64,000 nucleotides of DNA from Geobacter sp. (GCA_009885845.1 VFJW01000033.1:91429-155428), one strand, 5' to 3'; positions 45,301 through 54,291 are shown, numbered from the stretch's first letter. Made by a program: numbers and translations. Notes: generated by a model not told the origin, from the letters alone.

Positions 45301-45922
45301 GCTCTGGTCACTGATAGGCACAACGTGGTCCTTCAATGACTACACCTACACATCGGGATCGGTAGCGGGTGTGGCCAACATGGTCACCCCGGCCAATGCA
45401 ACAACACTTACAGGTGCAAGCCAGGCCTTTACCTGGACTAATGCCGGAGCTACCCTCTATCAGGCATGGGTTGGTACAACACTAGGATCCAATAACCTTG
45501 GCATGTTCCCATCACCAGCATCGGCTGCAACTACTACCACTGTTACTGGCCTTCCCATTAACGGCAGCCCGGTTTTCGTCCGACTCTGGTCGAAGAACGG
45601 AGTAACGTGGTCTTCCAATGACTACACATATACAGCAGCGAGTCCAGCAGTAATGATTTCTCCAATCAGCCCTTCAACTCTTGCAGGGGCAAGTCGGGTC
45701 TTTACCTGGAGTAATACTGGTGCTACTGCTTACCAGTTGTGGGTTGGTGCAACCGCTGGGTCGCTCAGCATTGGGAAGTTCCCCAATGTAGGATCTGCAG
45801 CAACCACCGCCACTGTGACCGGCCTGCCTGCTAACGGCGGCGCTATCAACGTCCGTCTCTGGTCACAACTTGCAGATGGTACCTGGATTTTCAACGATTA
45901 CCCATATATCTCCGGTCCATAA
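42398..45922 (+). CDS. Large exported multicopper oxidase with three C-terminal repeats (OmpB-like)
   Basis: A 1174-residue protein with signal peptide (MTMCAASTVFAAPP). All copper motifs are present: HVHGAHVG near 260 and WYHDHAMG near 317 (type 2/3 sites), HPMHIHQVAF near 691 and WHCHILSHEEHDMM near 770 (type 1 and trinuclear). The last 400 residues contain Fn3-like sequence and three similar units of about 95 residues, each with LTGASQAFTW, YQxWVGTT, VTGLPxNG and VRLWS. Geobacter OmpB, a multicopper protein needed for Fe(III) oxide reduction, has comparable size; equivalence here is an inference. GTAAGGAGG precedes the ATG, and a terminator follows. Confidence 0.88.
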   Translation: MRPKSSTAKRLLSLITAISVMTMCAASTVFAAPPNTTFLPDFSKELLTPTSQAATAWTNTIPNALADYYTFIPYSNADALAMGIRAGAAPGSSNCGVSADCYTISARKFGQPTSLEYLKNPAILNANLFPGTGLLQAGGVTPFYNHNTLTGTLTTAWGYGSGGAGWMPNYPAGPTLVKGNAPTAFQNVPFNATFGPGQNGDPAAKGIWHFPAPTIKGTKNRPVYVQWLNDLPNEKPAGFDPSIDCGLNAPYGFPYNRLVTHVHGAHVGPESDGLTTAWYTPNFALQGEGAFPSSAYTTFGPPGTYKYPMDQEASTIWYHDHAMGTTHLNTNMGMAGFFPITDMNEQSLLTPLAGPARALPNTLYDYGFALQDRNYDTTAQMVMPDYGIYNRADPACTLTVDGLPDPTTCPRLQWMKEVDGHLVPYVAGSPLLLNANNIGFANLTGPYELPGQGAPFPAASATLEYFGNMPVVNGVTYGKIDMEARINRMRFIGGTDSRAWIMQLVRQDTMAVVPFYQIGSEQGLLNKPVLRNVIDLMPGERIDVLVDFNGIPAATKVKMMNLGGDTPYSGYQDYLAGAITPSADIPQIMEFNVIAKGGNSNSTPIATLLAAATPLRPQTVALADGSGLPIVLKGAPVVTRNVSLIEITDQYGRTMPTIDGRGFLPPGVPVTEIILPGQVEQWDIINTTVDAHPMHIHQVAFQTLNRQAIDLFIAPGVDIANQNFTAPTYTPAGAVLPADIWDAGEKDTVQCPPGYVTRVKMVFDVLGDYVWHCHILSHEEHDMMRPFKVTNQAVAPTFVNVPAINTEGRYTVAWGGTAIPGAQFVLQEKVGAGAFATIYTGASTKVDLFRPVAGTYSYQVGVAATAFGAGTFTASPFTAVSNGDVAFSPTATVLVAFTSTMLTPANTAILAGASQVFTWANTNAAAYQLWIGTTVGALNLGKFPAIGTTATTATVTGLPTNGSTVNVRLWSLIGTTWSFNDYTYTSGSVAGVANMVTPANATTLTGASQAFTWTNAGATLYQAWVGTTLGSNNLGMFPSPASAATTTTVTGLPINGSPVFVRLWSKNGVTWSSNDYTYTAASPAVMISPISPSTLAGASRVFTWSNTGATAYQLWVGATAGSLSIGKFPNVGSAATTATVTGLPANGGAINVRLWSQLADGTWIFNDYPYISGP

Positions 45923-45948
45923 TCGTTTGTAAATTCCATAAATGATAT

Positions 45949-45979
45949 AAAAGGCATCCTGAACTTCAGGATGCCTTTT
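45949..45979 (+). terminator. Rho-independent terminator of the multicopper oxidase operon
   Basis: AAAAGGCATCCTGAA pairs perfectly with TTCAGGATGCCTTTT over a single-base loop, ending in a T-run. It lies 27 bp after the stop codon. Confidence 0.92.
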
Positions 45980-46100
45980 AAATTTCTGCTTATTATCTAT
46001 ATTTAATCATATATTTAATCATACTTGACAATATTAAGTTTCTGATATTATTTGTTTGTTATGCATTATCTGTGTGATAAAGTCGCCAGTAATTAAAGTA

Positions 46101-46315
46101 ACTAGACTTTAGACTTACAGCGCCCCCTCCCCACCGTCAAGGTGGGTTGCGGAGCAGCTCTTTGATTGTCAAACCAACTTGAATTTACGCGGCCTTAGCC
46201 CGGTCCGGTGGATATTCATAGTAGCGCGCGACCCACGACCTTGACCCCGCTGTAAAGCTATTTTTCGGGCAAAGCAACATTTTTCAAAGATCGCTACAGA
46301 AGTCTAAAGTCCAGT
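46101..46315. mobile_element. 215-bp transposon-derived element with 16-bp TIRs and 6-bp duplication
   Basis: ACTAGACTTTAGACTT (46101-46116) and the inverted ACTGGACTTTAGACTT (46300-46315) match at 15 of 16 bases. AAAGTA flanks both ends directly (46095-46100 and 46316-46321). Inside, the minus strand has a short frame ending SRSWVARYYEYPPDRAKAA (stop at 46185), perhaps a transposase tail. It is a small non-autonomous relic located exactly between the multicopper oxidase operon and the AT-rich polysaccharide island. Confidence 0.85.
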
Positions 46316-46398
46316 AAAGTAAAACAAGTTAAGAATTGGGGTCGATCAAAAAAAAGTAGCTCTTGCTGTTTTTTCGTCACCAGGGGTTTTAAACCACC

Positions 46399-47784
46399 AT
46401 GTTTATTGCTAAAATAAGTAACTATATAAGCTATTTGTCTCATAAGCCATTTGATACAACTACTCCTGAGGGGTGCCACCGGGAAAGGTATCGTCTTGCC
46501 CTGTGGTCTGTATTGGCAAACACCTTCAGCACTGGTATTTCAATGTTTGCATTGTTGATAACGGTTCCTATGACGTTGCCTTATCTCGGAAAAGAGCGGT
46601 TTGGCGTGTGGATGACAGTTTCAAGCATTGCGGCGCTTTTGTCTTTTCTCGACTTTGGAATAGGAAATGGGCTCATTAATAGGGTTGCACATGCTAATTC
46701 CAAGGGTGACTCAAAAGAATTAAGTTTTATTATCACCCACGGTTTGGCACTGCTGACGCTAATCGGTTTAGTAATTGGTCTATTTACTTTCCCTTTGATG
46801 AATTATTTACCTTGGGAAAAAATAATTAAAGTTAGTGATACTGCGAACTCTTCGGAGATACATACCACCCTGTTTGTTTTTCTTTTCATATTCGTAGCCA
46901 GCATTCCATTAAACACGATTCAAAAGATATTTCAGGGCATGCAGTTAGCTTGGCAAGCGCATCTGATACGGGGGTTAGGTTCCTTTATCTCATTGATTGC
47001 AGTCTATTTGTTAGCTAAGCAACACGCTGGCGTACCTAGTCTTCTATTTGCGACATTTGGGATCCAAACAGTTTTTCCATTGATACTGTTGTGTGTTCTT
47101 ATAAAAATGAATGTAATTCAATTTAGTGCATTCAGGCATCAGGGCTGGATTTCTGAATCATCCTCGCTGATTAAGACCGGAGGGCTGTTCTTTCTTTTAC
47201 AAATAAGTGGGTTACTTGTTTGGAGTATTGATTCAATTATTATCTCATCCACTTTGGGCGCAGCCAGCGTAACCAAATTTGCGTTGATACAAAGACTTTT
47301 TCAGTTTGTTCTCGTTCCACTTGCAATTATTAATTCTCCTCTGTGGAGTGCGTATGCTGATGCACATATTCGTGGTGATAAATCGTTTATCGCACAGACC
47401 CTGAAAAAATCATTAATTTCAACGATGCTGATTGCCTTGACCAGTGTTGTGTTAATCTCTTCGTTGTCATCACATATTTTCAGGTTATGGATTCACGACG
47501 TGAGTATTGTTCCCTCTTCTTTAGTATGGAGTTACGGACTTCTCATTTTTTTAATGGCAACCGGTAATTCATTGGCAATGTTCCTAAATGGAGTCGGAGA
47601 AATTAAAAGTCAGGTTTATACCGTTAGTTTTTTTTGTCTGATTGCCGTGCCATTAAAATACTTCAGCATCACTAAATTCGGCATCGTGGGCTTAATATGG
47701 ACAACAATAATTTCTTATGCAGTCGCTGTTTTAATGCCCTATTTTACATTCTTTAGGCCGAGATTAATGCGTTACTTCGTATGA
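46399..47784 (+). CDS. wzx: Wzx-type polysaccharide flippase
   Basis: A 461-residue polytopic protein with about twelve hydrophobic helices, matching the polysaccharide transport (MATE/MOP) family: TLPYLGKERFGVWMTVSS and FLDFGIGNGLINRVA are the standard N-terminal signature. It should flip lipid-linked repeat units across the inner membrane. The ribosome binding site is poor. Codon use is AT-rich compared with the multicopper oxidase gene upstream, marking the start of the island. A decayed wzx of different sequence lies at 57 kb. Confidence 0.88.
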   Translation: MFIAKISNYISYLSHKPFDTTTPEGCHRERYRLALWSVLANTFSTGISMFALLITVPMTLPYLGKERFGVWMTVSSIAALLSFLDFGIGNGLINRVAHANSKGDSKELSFIITHGLALLTLIGLVIGLFTFPLMNYLPWEKIIKVSDTANSSEIHTTLFVFLFIFVASIPLNTIQKIFQGMQLAWQAHLIRGLGSFISLIAVYLLAKQHAGVPSLLFATFGIQTVFPLILLCVLIKMNVIQFSAFRHQGWISESSSLIKTGGLFFLLQISGLLVWSIDSIIISSTLGAASVTKFALIQRLFQFVLVPLAIINSPLWSAYADAHIRGDKSFIAQTLKKSLISTMLIALTSVVLISSLSSHIFRLWIHDVSIVPSSLVWSYGLLIFLMATGNSLAMFLNGVGEIKSQVYTVSFFCLIAVPLKYFSITKFGIVGLIWTTIISYAVAVLMPYFTFFRPRLMRYFV

Positions 47785-47871
47785 CTCGTATTTCACAGTA
47801 TCATGCTGCCAAAATCAACTCATAAGTATGACAATTTTTTTTAGATCTTTTTATATAGGAAAATAAACTAC

Positions 47872-48789
47872 ATGAATCAAATTACGTGCCCGCTTTGTCA
47901 ATCCACAGACATGAAGATAGTTGAATCCATCAAAACGTCTGATATCGTGGAAGCTTATTTGCGCATTTTGAGTGTGACAACAAATTTTCAGACGGACCAG
48001 GTTCGTTATTTGGTTTGCTCTCGTTGCAATCTGGGATTTTTTGACCCAATGGCTACGGGTGATAAAAAGCTTTATGAACAACTACAGCAGTTTGATTGGT
48101 ATTACATGAGCGACAAACCTGAATATTCCCTTGCAAAAAAATACCTTCCCAGATCAGGGAAAGTTCTGGAAGTCGGTTCGGGCAAAGCTGCATTTGCTGA
48201 GATTGTGGGCAAAGATCGTTATGTAGGTCTTGAATTTAATGATGAAGCTATTTCGCGAGCAAAATCTATAAGTGTAACCCTTATTAAAGAGTCAATAGAA
48301 AGTTATGCAGCACGGTGTCCTAACCAATACTCAGCAGTAGTTTCTTTTCAGGTGCTTGAACATGTTTCGAATCCAGCCGCGTTTGTTCAAGGGTGTGTTG
48401 ATTCTCTTCAAGTAGGCGGGCATCTTATTTTGGCAGTGCCGAATCACGACGGAATTTGTGGATTGGCTCAGAACAGTATTTTGGACCTCCCACCCCACCA
48501 CGTTAGTCACTGGTCTGATAAAACAATGCATTATCTCGCTAAGCAATATGATTTGGAGATGGTTGCAATTGATTTTGAGAACATTGCCGACTTTCACGTG
48601 CCGTGGGCGGCAAGGGCAATTTATGAGCAGAAACTACGAAATTTCTTTAGATTAAATTTTAAATTGCTCGACATAAGTCTTTTTAGCAGGTTCCTAGGAA
48701 AAGTTGCATCAATTATAGCTCGGATTATTCCTCCAGATTTAAGTGCAATAAAAGGACATACGGTATTAGTTTGTTATCGTAAAAAATGA
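47872..48789 (+). CDS. SAM-dependent methyltransferase with N-terminal zinc ribbon
   Basis: A 305-residue class I methyltransferase. CPLC near the start and CSRC about 45 residues later form a likely zinc ribbon. The SAM site is VLEVGSGKAAFAEI, followed by VVSFQVLEHVSNP. This architecture is common in O-antigen and capsule clusters, where it modifies sugars or amino-sugar groups. AGGAAAATAAACTAC precedes the ATG. The exact substrate is unknown. Confidence 0.85.
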   Translation: MNQITCPLCQSTDMKIVESIKTSDIVEAYLRILSVTTNFQTDQVRYLVCSRCNLGFFDPMATGDKKLYEQLQQFDWYYMSDKPEYSLAKKYLPRSGKVLEVGSGKAAFAEIVGKDRYVGLEFNDEAISRAKSISVTLIKESIESYAARCPNQYSAVVSFQVLEHVSNPAAFVQGCVDSLQVGGHLILAVPNHDGICGLAQNSILDLPPHHVSHWSDKTMHYLAKQYDLEMVAIDFENIADFHVPWAARAIYEQKLRNFFRLNFKLLDISLFSRFLGKVASIIARIIPPDLSAIKGHTVLVCYRKK

Positions 48790-48941
48790 GACTATAAAGT
48801 GCAATAATAACTGGTCACTGGTCACGGTGGTGGATGAAGTTTCCCATTTAGCAGCATCTATCTAGCGTGAAGAATATTTATCATGATTTAATATGGCATA
48901 AAGGGACTTGCAGTAAATGAACATGACGAGATTTGTGGCAT

Positions 48942-50183
48942 ATGAATATTAGTCTGTTATCTTCTGATTCAATTGGTGGTGCCGCGCGAGCAGCCTTGCG
49001 TCTGCATCAAGCTTTGGTAGCAGACAGTCAGGTTAATTCGAAAATGATTGTTCGGCAAAAAGTTAACGACGATTGGCGGATAACAGGCCCAGAAGGCAAG
49101 CTTGCAAATGCTGCCTCGATGTTTCGACTCACTTTGGACGGTTTGCCAACACACTTGCAGCGCACTGCAAAATTGATACCTCATTCAGCTGCGTGGGTGA
49201 GTACAATTAGTTCAAATGCGATTAATCACTCAGATGCGGATGTGATCAATTTGCATTGGATTTGTGCGGGTTTTTTATCAATTGAAGAAATTGGCCGAAT
49301 CACCAAGCCTGTTGTTTGGACGCTGCATGATATGTGGCCTTTTTGCGGAGCCGAGCATCTAGCAAAATATGATGAGAATTCTCGCTGGCACACGGGGTAC
49401 AGTAAAACAAATCGAGACCCTCTGGACAGAGGTTTAGATATTGATCGTTGGGTATGGCTGCGCAAGCAAAAAGCCTGGCAAAGGCCAATGCACATCGTTA
49501 CCCCAAGCCGGTGGATGGCTGAGTGCGCTTCTTCCAGCTTATTGATGCACAATTGGAACATTACCGTTATACCTAACACGCTGGATTTGAATAAATACAA
49601 ACCTATTCCAAAATTATTAGCTCGCAATATTTTGTGTCTTCCATTGAAAGCAAAACTGATTATGTTCGGTGCTATTCGAGGTGTCGAGGCTCAACATAAG
49701 GGATGGGATTTACTGCAAACCGCTTTGACTCGCGTTGCGCAGCATTTGCCTGATGCGCAATGTATCATCTTTGGGCAGAACGAACCAAAGGATCCACCAA
49801 CAATTGGGATGCCGCTGAATTGGATGGGCCATTTGCATGATGATTACACGCTGGCTTTGCTCTATAGCGCCGCTGATGTGGTGGTAGTGCCCTCGCGGCA
49901 AGAAAATTTGCCGCAAACAGGAACAGAAGCACACGCATGTGGTTGCCCTGTAGTGGCTTTCGATGCAACAGGTTTACGAGATGTTGTTGTGCACGGTCAG
50001 ACGGGCTATTTGGCAGGGCCATATAGCAGTGAAGATTTGGCAAAAGGTATAGAGTGGGTTCTAGCAGATGAAGAGCGTCACGCTCGTTTGTCCGCTCTAG
50101 CGCGGGAACGTGCTGTTAGATTATGGTCTCATCAGGTTGTGGTGTCTCAATATCAGGAAGTTTTTCGGCGGGCGATGGAGTAA
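48942..50183 (+). CDS. Glycosyltransferase family 4 protein
   Basis: A GT-B retaining glycosyltransferase of about 413 residues. N-terminal SSDSIGGAARAALRLHQAL is the acceptor-domain start of the WcaC-like subgroup, and the C-terminal domain has VVVPSRQENLPQTGTEAHACGCPVVAF, the nucleotide-sugar binding region with the E-x7-E-type motif. I start it at ATG 48942; the track uses a TTG three codons earlier. It adds one sugar to the lipid-linked repeat unit; donor unknown. Confidence 0.88.
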   Translation: MNISLLSSDSIGGAARAALRLHQALVADSQVNSKMIVRQKVNDDWRITGPEGKLANAASMFRLTLDGLPTHLQRTAKLIPHSAAWVSTISSNAINHSDADVINLHWICAGFLSIEEIGRITKPVVWTLHDMWPFCGAEHLAKYDENSRWHTGYSKTNRDPLDRGLDIDRWVWLRKQKAWQRPMHIVTPSRWMAECASSSLLMHNWNITVIPNTLDLNKYKPIPKLLARNILCLPLKAKLIMFGAIRGVEAQHKGWDLLQTALTRVAQHLPDAQCIIFGQNEPKDPPTIGMPLNWMGHLHDDYTLALLYSAADVVVVPSRQENLPQTGTEAHACGCPVVAFDATGLRDVVVHGQTGYLAGPYSSEDLAKGIEWVLADEERHARLSALARERAVRLWSHQVVVSQYQEVFRRAME

Positions 50184-50266
50184 CGCTTTGTGTCTATTCG
50201 GGCAGAGGCACCATTTCATAAATGCTCTATTGAACATTCTATGTAGCATATTGAAAGTTATAACAG

Positions 50267-51484
50267 ATGAGACCTGATTTATATATATTAGAGTACCTCT
50301 TGCCATTCAACTCCTACATTGCTGAGTTTTTATGTGCTTTGGCTTTAGTATTTATATTAAACAAGCTTATAGTAGGCAGTTATATTAATGGATTAGCATT
50401 TATCTCAATTGCCACTTCGATTGTATTTACAGTAATTATAGATCTCATGACGAATAATTTGTTGACGACTGATAATTTTTTTCAGTTTTGTTATGTTGAT
50501 GCTGCTTTATTTGTTGTTGTGCTGTTTATGTACAAAAAGTTTATTACGCATGCAAAACAAATCAATTTTGCAATGATAGCGGAGCAACTGACACGTAACG
50601 AATTGGCATTAATATTTATTTTTTTGATTGCGCAACTGTTAATTACTATCACAAATGTCAATTGGGATGGGTCGAGCAGAATCGCTTATCAGACGCAGAG
50701 ATGGTATACTTTCGTGCGGTTGATAACAGAGTTGTTAAATCCATTATCGATTTTCCTGGTTTTCTTGTTAGCAAGGTGTAATCGCACTTTTGTTGCATTA
50801 TGTATTGCATCTCTTGTAGTTGTTACGTCTGTTTGTTCTGGCAGTAAAGCTGGGTTCCTGTTCAGTTTTTTAACTATGTTTTTGTTGTATCGAGACCTGG
50901 TTGGCATAACTAGGCGAGAAGTAAGATACTTGTATGTTTTATCAATTATGTTTGTAACGGCATCATTATTAAATCTATATTTATTAGGTATCACTCCTGA
51001 TAAATTATTTGAAAGATTTGTGTACTTTGCAGAATCTACAATAATGCTTTATCCAGCCGCAGATCCTACCACAGCATGTAAAGATACTTCCTTGATTTCA
51101 AATATACACAGAGGCATTGCACGTTTGGTCGGCGATTCATCTGCAACTGATATAGATACTCTTTTTGGTTATGCTTTATCGAAAGAATTTTACGGAGATA
51201 ATACACTTACAGGACCGAATGCCAGAATCGGGTCATATGCATTATGCGCATTTCCAGGATGGAATGTGTTGGTTTTGTACACAATTATTATTTTGTATTT
51301 GTCGTTTTCATGGAAATTATTTCTTGTTTTTGTTTCTCGTGGTGGGCTTGGTCTTTTAATGATCTGCCCGTTCTATGTCAGCGTTTTAGTATATATAGTA
51401 ATGGATTATAATGCTGCCATGGCGCTTTTAACATCGATGATCATTTTAATGCTATTTATAATTGCTGAAGATATCGCTCGTTAG
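50267..51484 (+). CDS. Wzy-like polysaccharide polymerase (multi-pass membrane protein)
   Basis: A 405-residue protein with around ten hydrophobic helices and one large polar loop (about residues 245-320), the typical layout of Wzy polymerases. Sequence families are too diverse for a firm match, but position beside wzx and glycosyltransferases supports joining of repeat units in the periplasm. SGSKAGFLFSFLTMFLLYRD resembles the OafB/Wzy-type core. Strongly AT-rich coding sequence. Confidence 0.72.
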   Translation: MRPDLYILEYLLPFNSYIAEFLCALALVFILNKLIVGSYINGLAFISIATSIVFTVIIDLMTNNLLTTDNFFQFCYVDAALFVVVLFMYKKFITHAKQINFAMIAEQLTRNELALIFIFLIAQLLITITNVNWDGSSRIAYQTQRWYTFVRLITELLNPLSIFLVFLLARCNRTFVALCIASLVVVTSVCSGSKAGFLFSFLTMFLLYRDLVGITRREVRYLYVLSIMFVTASLLNLYLLGITPDKLFERFVYFAESTIMLYPAADPTTACKDTSLISNIHRGIARLVGDSSATDIDTLFGYALSKEFYGDNTLTGPNARIGSYALCAFPGWNVLVLYTIIILYLSFSWKLFLVFVSRGGLGLLMICPFYVSVLVYIVMDYNAAMALLTSMIILMLFIIAEDIAR

Positions 51485-51734
51485 CTACATAAAAAATGTA
51501 TCGGCACATACATTTCCCTACATTACTTGCATAATCGCATTCAAAATAGTTAAAGCCTTACTTTTAATGGCCGGTTTTCTTAAAAAGATATTCAACCTTC
51601 ATATTAGTTGCTGTTTCATTTGTACCGTGGATAAAAGGAGTGTTTTACACAATGCCTAAAACAAGATATAGAATATTTATTCTAAATTTTAATTATTTAG
51701 ATAGTTTGTTTTTTATGAAACATACTTATTTATT

Positions 51735-52472
51735 ATGCTAAATATCATTATAGCAACAAAAAACCCAGTATGGGAAAAGCTTAATTTATGTTTAACATCA
51801 ATTGCATCTTTAGAATCTGCCGACAAGATTAAAGTGATTTTTGTATACAGTGGTAGTTTATGCGACATTAATATTGGAATAACAGCAAGATTTGAGGACT
51901 TTGTATTGTGCGAAATGGATGCACAAGGAGTTTATGCCGCATATAACAGGGGACTGGATTTTATAAAAGATGGATATGTGTTTTTTATGGGTGACGACGA
52001 TATTGTTTTACCTGGCTTGGATAGTGTTATCTCAAATATCATTGAGGATCAAATAGACGTTGATCTGATAGGTTGTAAGTCTTATATGCAATTGACTGAA
52101 AAACTATCCACGTTGCCGGTGTTTAAGATCATGGTACTGTGGAAAAATTGGTGTCATCAATGTTGCCTGTATAACTCTAACCTGTTTGATGATGAAAGAT
52201 TTGCAGTGCAGTATCAGATTCAGGCTGATCATGCTTTTAATATTATGGCGATATCATTAAAAAGTCGCAGGTGGATTCATTTCCCTTTTTTGATATCATA
52301 TTTCACCAAAGGTGGTATTTCCAGCAACAAAAACGATCTGATATTTAGAGACGAATTGCCAATAATTGCAAAAACATATTTCGGTCTTATTGGTTATTTA
52401 TTTTGTTTAATTAGGCGTTTTCTTTCAAACATTATTAAAGGGCGACCAACTGAAACCAGAGGTAACTTTTAA
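51735..52472 (+). CDS. Glycosyltransferase family 2 protein
   Basis: A 245-residue GT-A inverting transferase. IIIATKNP at the N-terminus, GVYAAYNRGLDFIKDGYVFFMGDDD with the metal-binding Asp cluster, and QADHAFN define a WcaA-like GT2 domain. A membrane-associated helix follows near the C-terminus. It is the last + strand gene of the island. The 250 bp before it (51485-51734) hold only an unconvincing small frame. No clear ribosome binding site. Confidence 0.82.
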   Translation: MLNIIIATKNPVWEKLNLCLTSIASLESADKIKVIFVYSGSLCDINIGITARFEDFVLCEMDAQGVYAAYNRGLDFIKDGYVFFMGDDDIVLPGLDSVISNIIEDQIDVDLIGCKSYMQLTEKLSTLPVFKIMVLWKNWCHQCCLYNSNLFDDERFAVQYQIQADHAFNIMAISLKSRRWIHFPFLISYFTKGGISSNKNDLIFRDELPIIAKTYFGLIGYLFCLIRRFLSNIIKGRPTETRGNF

Positions 52473-52558
52473 TGTAATGGACTAATTTCTTTAAATTATA
52501 TTCATCTATACAATACCTAAGAAAGGAAGATATTTACTGTTGATGGGTTCCTAAAATT

Positions 52559-52772
52559 TTATATTTCGTCCGCTTCAATTCCAAATATCATTCTTTCTTC
52601 CGCCTTTGCCGGAATCCTTACTGCATAGTAACGGTTTGGCCTTATTAACGCTGTGCGCACCCCTTTCTTATTCATTCAAGCAGCGGTCCTCGCAGATACC
52701 TGCCATCAACCAACAGCCGTGAACAAAAAAACCGCCGATTAAACCAGTTGCTCCGGTCGTCAAAATATTTAT
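52559..52772 (-). pseudogene. Remnant of an NAD-dependent sugar epimerase
   Basis: The minus strand reads ILTTGATGLIGG, the dinucleotide-binding start of SDR epimerases, then after a frame change SRLLVDGRYLRGPLL, and in another frame RYYAVRIPAKAEERMIFG before a stop. The start codon position is ATA, directly after the TAG of the upstream glycosyltransferase (TAGATA, from a presumed TAGATG coupling). The gene is truncated to its first 70 codons or so and frameshifted. Confidence 0.55.
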
Positions 52773-53767
52773 CTACTTCCAAGAATATCCAATATCCAAC
52801 TGCGCAATGAATATTTCGAAACGAAGTCATCACTCAGGGGGGGTGTTTCCGCTTCTAGGAAAAGTGAAAGTACAGATGGATTAGTACGATCTATTACGCA
52901 TATTCTCTTTGGATCATAGAAATCATGTTGCATAACGAAACTATTCGTTGTTATCAGTTTTTTGCCTGAAGCAATCATTTCAAAGGTGCGCATTGTTAGC
53001 CCAGAATTATTGGGGTGTTCTATATCGATGACGGCGGAACACTTTTTTAATTGCGTGGAAATTGTCGCAAAAGGCATAGGTTTAAAAATAAAGCGTGACC
53101 TATCCAATGTTCTCATAAATGGGTCTAATATCATCCGAAAAGCATACTCAACCCTGCTTCGTGAGAACAGCCAATAATCAAAATCGATATTTTTCGGCAA
53201 TGATCGTTTAATCATGGAGATTACCTTCGGCCGGTCACTATGCAGAGTCCCGACAAAAAATAATCGTAAATTATTAGTTTTGATTTCTCTGTCAAGGTAC
53301 TTGTCGAGAAAAAACAGTGGACGGAATCTGAACTGTTTAAACTGCTTGCAGTCTTTAGGGTCATAACTGGAGATATCATCAAAACACGATAACTTCAATT
53401 TTATTTCTTTAATAGTTGACACACTGTCCCAAAGGTGACAAACCACGCGGGCCCGTGGATATCGTTTACGTAGCGTCTGTATAAAAAAGGGTGACAAGCC
53501 TTCACCTCTAATTATGAAAATCAGATCACATTGCTCAGTACCGTATTTTTCTAGCCACTTTAAAAAGTAGAAATTCGAATAATAACTTCCGAGCTTCGGA
53601 AACAACCTAATAAATCCTTTAACCCATGGATGTTCAGACGGGCGGTCGCTACTAAATGATACGTCTGCTCCCATATTCTGCATCTCAAGAAGAATTTCCT
53701 TTTCATAACCAAAATACTTTGGGCAGAAGAAAATGATTTTTTTCCCGAACAGGGGTAGGTTTGTCAT
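52769..53767 (-). CDS. Putative glycosyltransferase (CgeB-like GT-B fold)
   Basis: A 332-residue protein lacking classical motifs but with a GT-B-like order: N-terminal KIIFFCPKYFGYEKEILLEMQ, central VCHLWDSVS, and C-terminal NNSGLTMRTFEMIASGKKLITTNS, where the E of RTFEMIASG matches the nucleotide-sugar site of CgeB-type enzymes. It is embedded between a sugar acetyltransferase (four-base overlap) and an epimerase relic. Donor and acceptor unknown. Confidence 0.65.
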   Translation of the reverse strand: MTNLPLFGKKIIFFCPKYFGYEKEILLEMQNMGADVSFSSDRPSEHPWVKGFIRLFPKLGSYYSNFYFLKWLEKYGTEQCDLIFIIRGEGLSPFFIQTLRKRYPRARVVCHLWDSVSTIKEIKLKLSCFDDISSYDPKDCKQFKQFRFRPLFFLDKYLDREIKTNNLRLFFVGTLHSDRPKVISMIKRSLPKNIDFDYWLFSRSRVEYAFRMILDPFMRTLDRSRFIFKPMPFATISTQLKKCSAVIDIEHPNNSGLTMRTFEMIASGKKLITTNSFVMQHDFYDPKRICVIDRTNPSVLSLFLEAETPPLSDDFVSKYSLRSWILDILGSR

Positions 53768-54291
53768 GTTTTAACTTTCACCACAGCAGGTACACCAATC
53801 GCTAATGCACCATCTGGAACTGATTCTGTCACAAGAGAATTTGCAGCAACGACTGCATTCTGTCCTATCTGTATACCTCCCAATACTATCGCTCCAGCTC
53901 CAATTACGACGCCGTCTCTAAGCTTAGGTCGAGCGTCCGGATTGAATTCTAAGTCTGCGAATTTCGCCCCTAATGTTACCCCTTGAAATATAGTAACATT
54001 ACTGCCTAACTCTGCGGCTCCAATAACTGTACCGGATGTATGGGGGATCATAAGACCTGGGCCGATCTTGCAGCGCGGCGTCACTTCCAGACCAAACAAT
54101 ATGACATTGGCAAGTGAGAAAAACATACTTATCGGTCGAAGAAGGCGGCTTCCATAGCACAATTGAGAGAGTCTAATCAATAAAACAGGCACAAACCGAG
54201 GATGTATGAGCTTAATCCACAATCGAAGCCCTGAAGCTTGACCAAGCCGCAATAAATCAGCTTTAAGAAGTGATATTAATGTTGTCGGCAT
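53764..54291 (-). CDS. Hexapeptide-repeat acetyltransferase (CysE/serine acetyltransferase-like)
   Basis: A 175-residue left-handed beta-helix protein. IPHTSGTVIGAAELGSNVTIFQGVTLG and VVIGAGAIVLGGIQIG show the hexapeptide repeats, and the His in IPHTSG is the catalytic base of the CysE group. In a polysaccharide cluster such proteins usually acetylate sugars. I choose ATG 54291 (AGGG nine bases upstream), which overlaps the epimerase end by 29 bp. The track frame is 35 codons longer. Confidence 0.82.
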   Translation of the reverse strand: MPTTLISLLKADLLRLGQASGLRLWIKLIHPRFVPVLLIRLSQLCYGSRLLRPISMFFSLANVILFGLEVTPRCKIGPGLMIPHTSGTVIGAAELGSNVTIFQGVTLGAKFADLEFNPDARPKLRDGVVIGAGAIVLGGIQIGQNAVVAANSLVTESVPDGALAIGVPAVVKVKT

